Both the position numbers and the translations under genes were made by a program. 35,286 bases of DNA, taken from assembly GCF_022808855.1 (NCBI RefSeq), contig NZ_JAKZLF010000044.1, positions 1 through 35,286 on the forward strand, read 5' to 3'. Shown one piece after another: positions 33,958 to 35,286 of the stretch. This stretch comes from Anaeromyxobacter soli (GTDB lineage: Bacteria > Myxococcota > Myxococcia > Myxococcales > Anaeromyxobacteraceae). Every line of letters starts with the position of its first letter. The stretch's first letter is position 1. The notes beneath the pieces were generated by a model. That model was not told where the DNA came from. It did not search any database and saw only the letters and a list, made by a program, of their open reading frames with translations.

Positions 33958-34082
33958 CGGGAAACGATAGCACCCGCGGCGCGCGCCTCGCGAGGCGTCC
34001 CCCCGGCCCACGCGCTCGAGGCGTCCGGCCGCGGTGTGACGAGCCTCGGCACGCTCGCGAGCGCCGGGCCGAACCGATGGAA

Positions 34083-34110
34083 CGGCCCCGGTGCGGGAGC
34101 GCCGGGGCCG
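34083..34110. terminator. Strong hairpin at the edge of the foreign segment
   Basis: A perfect 9-bp stem (CGGCCCCGG/CCGGGGCCG), extended by three more pairs to a GGGA tetraloop. It lies 45 bases beyond the stop of the PKD remnant and may be the terminator of that transcript, although no T run follows. It marks the visible change in base composition between the core chromosome and the lower-G+C segment. Confidence 0.45.
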
Positions 34111-34155
34111 CTGGACGGCCGGATCAGGTCAGCACGCGATCAGGCGTCGCCCGGT

Positions 34156-35159
34156 CTACGGCGACTCCATCGGTTTGGAGTAATCGCTCGCGCACAGCGG
34201 GGGCCACCCCTCGTCATACCGGAACGTCAGGCCCGACTTCTCGACGTTCGTGACGCACAGGTCGTACTCGCCGTACGGGAACGCGCGCAGGGCGAACTTC
34301 GCGATGCCCTCTCTATTGGTCGTGACCCTCTGCGTGAGCATCGTCGGGCCATACAACACCCGCCATTCGGCCGTGACGGTCGCCCTGCTCAGGTCCACAC
34401 CGGTGAAGTGGCGGATGTTGACCGCCGCCGTGTAGTTCCACAGGCGGCCGGACCGGATGGCCCCGTAAGAGAAGTCGATGAAAGCGACGTACATGTACGG
34501 TTCGGTTGACGGCGTCACGTAGGTTTCAGCCGTTCCCTGAAGGCCGCCGGCGTCGGTCGCCGCGACGGTCACCGTGTAGGACCCGGACGCGTCATAGGTG
34601 TGCGGGGGCCCCTGGCAGATGATGTCTACGTTCCCGAGGGCCTGCATTTCGGGCGTGGGGTCGGGCGTCGGGAACAGGGTCAGGACCTCGCCAGTCTCGG
34701 GGCCCCCGCCGTCGCCGTAGTCGACCGTGCACGACTCGATCGCGTCGTCATTGCTCCAGAGCGACGCAACCGCGCTCGTCTCGTAACCGACGACGGGAAG
34801 ACGAGGGTCGAGCTGAACCTCCTGGACGTGCGGAGCCTGGTTCGGCCTCACATAGACGGCGGCGTTGTCCCAGATCTCGGGCTCGGTCGCGTGGATTAGA
34901 TGCAGGCACACCGTGTAGTAGCCCTCCTGCGAGAAGGTCAGGTCCACGAAGTCGACGACGATGGAGTTGACGTTGAAGGAAGGTTCGGTGACGCCGCAGG
35001 TGCCTGATGCGTTGGGATAGGGGCCGGTGAAGGCGTCGTACCAGCCCTCCACGCTGTAGCCGGCGGGGTAGGCCGGGGTTCCGTCCTTCAAGGTTCTGAG
35101 CACGAACCTCTGCGTGGTGCCCAACACCACGGGACCCTGCTCGATACCGGCGCCGTTCG
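34156..35159 (-). pseudogene. PKD-domain protein, 5' end removed by an insertion sequence
   Basis: The frame encodes about 330 residues of a probable secreted protein with beta-rich repeats and a PKD-like domain (SCTVDYGDGGGP ... PPHTYDASGSYTVTVAATDAGGLQG). A C-terminal beta-sandwich-like part follows (AVNIRHFTGVDLSRATVTAEW). Cys residues suggest disulfides. There is no signal peptide. A GTG at 35130 could start translation, but coding-like sequence (NGAGIEQGPVV) runs on without a stop to 35159, the last base before the IS end. I therefore read it as a gene whose 5' part was cut off. The DNA is visibly poorer in G+C than its neighbours, so it was probably acquired. Whether the remnant is expressed is unknown. 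Confidence 0.7.
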
Positions 35160-35286
35160 TGACCTGCCCCCCGACTCTAGACGGCTAGCTTCGTGAGTCC
35201 GGTGATACTGCGAGCAAAGCCGTTCGGCGTCTGGTTGTCCAGCGAGCTGTGCGGCCGCACCTCGTTGTAGTCGATCCGATAGGCCT
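35160..35286 (-). mobile_element. Right end of an IS3-family insertion sequence (cut by window edge)
   Basis: From 35160 the plus strand reads TGACCTGCCCCCC, a TGA-starting end of the kind I recall for IS3-family inverted repeats, 17 bases beyond the transposase stop. The rest of the element and its other end lie beyond the window, so target duplication cannot be checked. Confidence 0.7.
35177..35286 (-). CDS. IS3-family transposase OrfB, C-terminal fragment
   Basis: Only the last 35 residues are in the window (codons up to 35284). They read AYRIDYNEVRPHSSLDNQTP and end in GLTKLAV. The DYNEVRPHSSL...TP pattern is the conserved C-terminal signature of the integrase (rve) core of IS3-family OrfB, just after the catalytic Glu. 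The catalytic DDE residues lie beyond the window. Whether the element is intact cannot be told. Confidence 0.85.
   Translation of the reverse strand, partial: AYRIDYNEVRPHSSLDNQTPNGFARSITGLTKLAV

Noticed and set aside
1-35286. CRISPR arrays, tRNA genes, riboswitches and prophage genes
   Set aside because: I looked for regular direct repeats with unique spacers, cloverleaf patterns with GTTCGA-type arms and conserved riboswitch cores and saw none.

Overview
This window looks like a chromosomal segment of a very G+C-rich myxobacterium, most likely Anaeromyxobacter or a close relative (Myxococcota). The evidence is the extreme G/C third-position bias, a gltI/agmK-gltJ/agmX gene pair of the Myxococcus gliding-motility type, and a phosphatase ending in a MYXO-CTERM-like sorting tail. 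No taxon was confirmed by a search.

Layout. (1) 1-175: the 5S rRNA end of an rRNA operon and its hairpin terminator. (2) 278-3177: mtnP (methylthioadenosine phosphorylase) and uup (ABC-F ATPase). (3) 3316-11590: an accessory block with a phosphate/polyphosphate theme. Leftward genes encode a secreted purple-acid-phosphatase-like enzyme with a C-terminal anchor and a CotH-kinase/lamin-tail lipoprotein. Divergent from them is a tight five-gene rightward operon: OprO/P-like porin, VTC polyphosphate-polymerase domain, thymidylate-kinase-like P-loop enzyme fused to nine ~27-residue repeats, DUF4956 membrane protein, and a lipoprotein. A sigma-54-like promoter sits just before the first operon gene. 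(4) 11792-25954: gltI (a 4,094-residue TPR protein in one 12.3-kb gene) and gltJ (zinc ribbon, GYF, one membrane segment, TonB-like C-terminus), each with a plausible sigma-70 promoter. (5) 26116-27410: a myxobacterial conserved protein with a possible divergent RelA/SpoT-like core, overlapping a small zinc-ribbon gene. (6) 27465-31322, leftward: a REC-histidine kinase, amrB/MEMO, and ffh (SRP54). (7) 31367-33957: a DUF2203 gene, a small HExxH protein, a single-domain response regulator with a sigma-54-like promoter, and a DUF815 AAA+ ATPase. (8) 34083-35286: a region visibly poorer in G+C with a PKD-domain gene remnant that abuts the end of an IS3-family insertion sequence, whose transposase C-terminus is cut by the window edge.

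The best candidate for an undescribed system is region 3. VTC and DUF4956 proteins, often with CotH kinases, tend to be neighbours in bacteria. Here they are joined by a P-loop kinase-repeat fusion, a phosphate-type porin, a surface phosphatase and a lipoprotein. My working model is an envelope-associated polyphosphate synthesis, export and use module. Its position directly upstream of gltI-gltJ is also notable. All functional coupling is inference from gene order and motifs.
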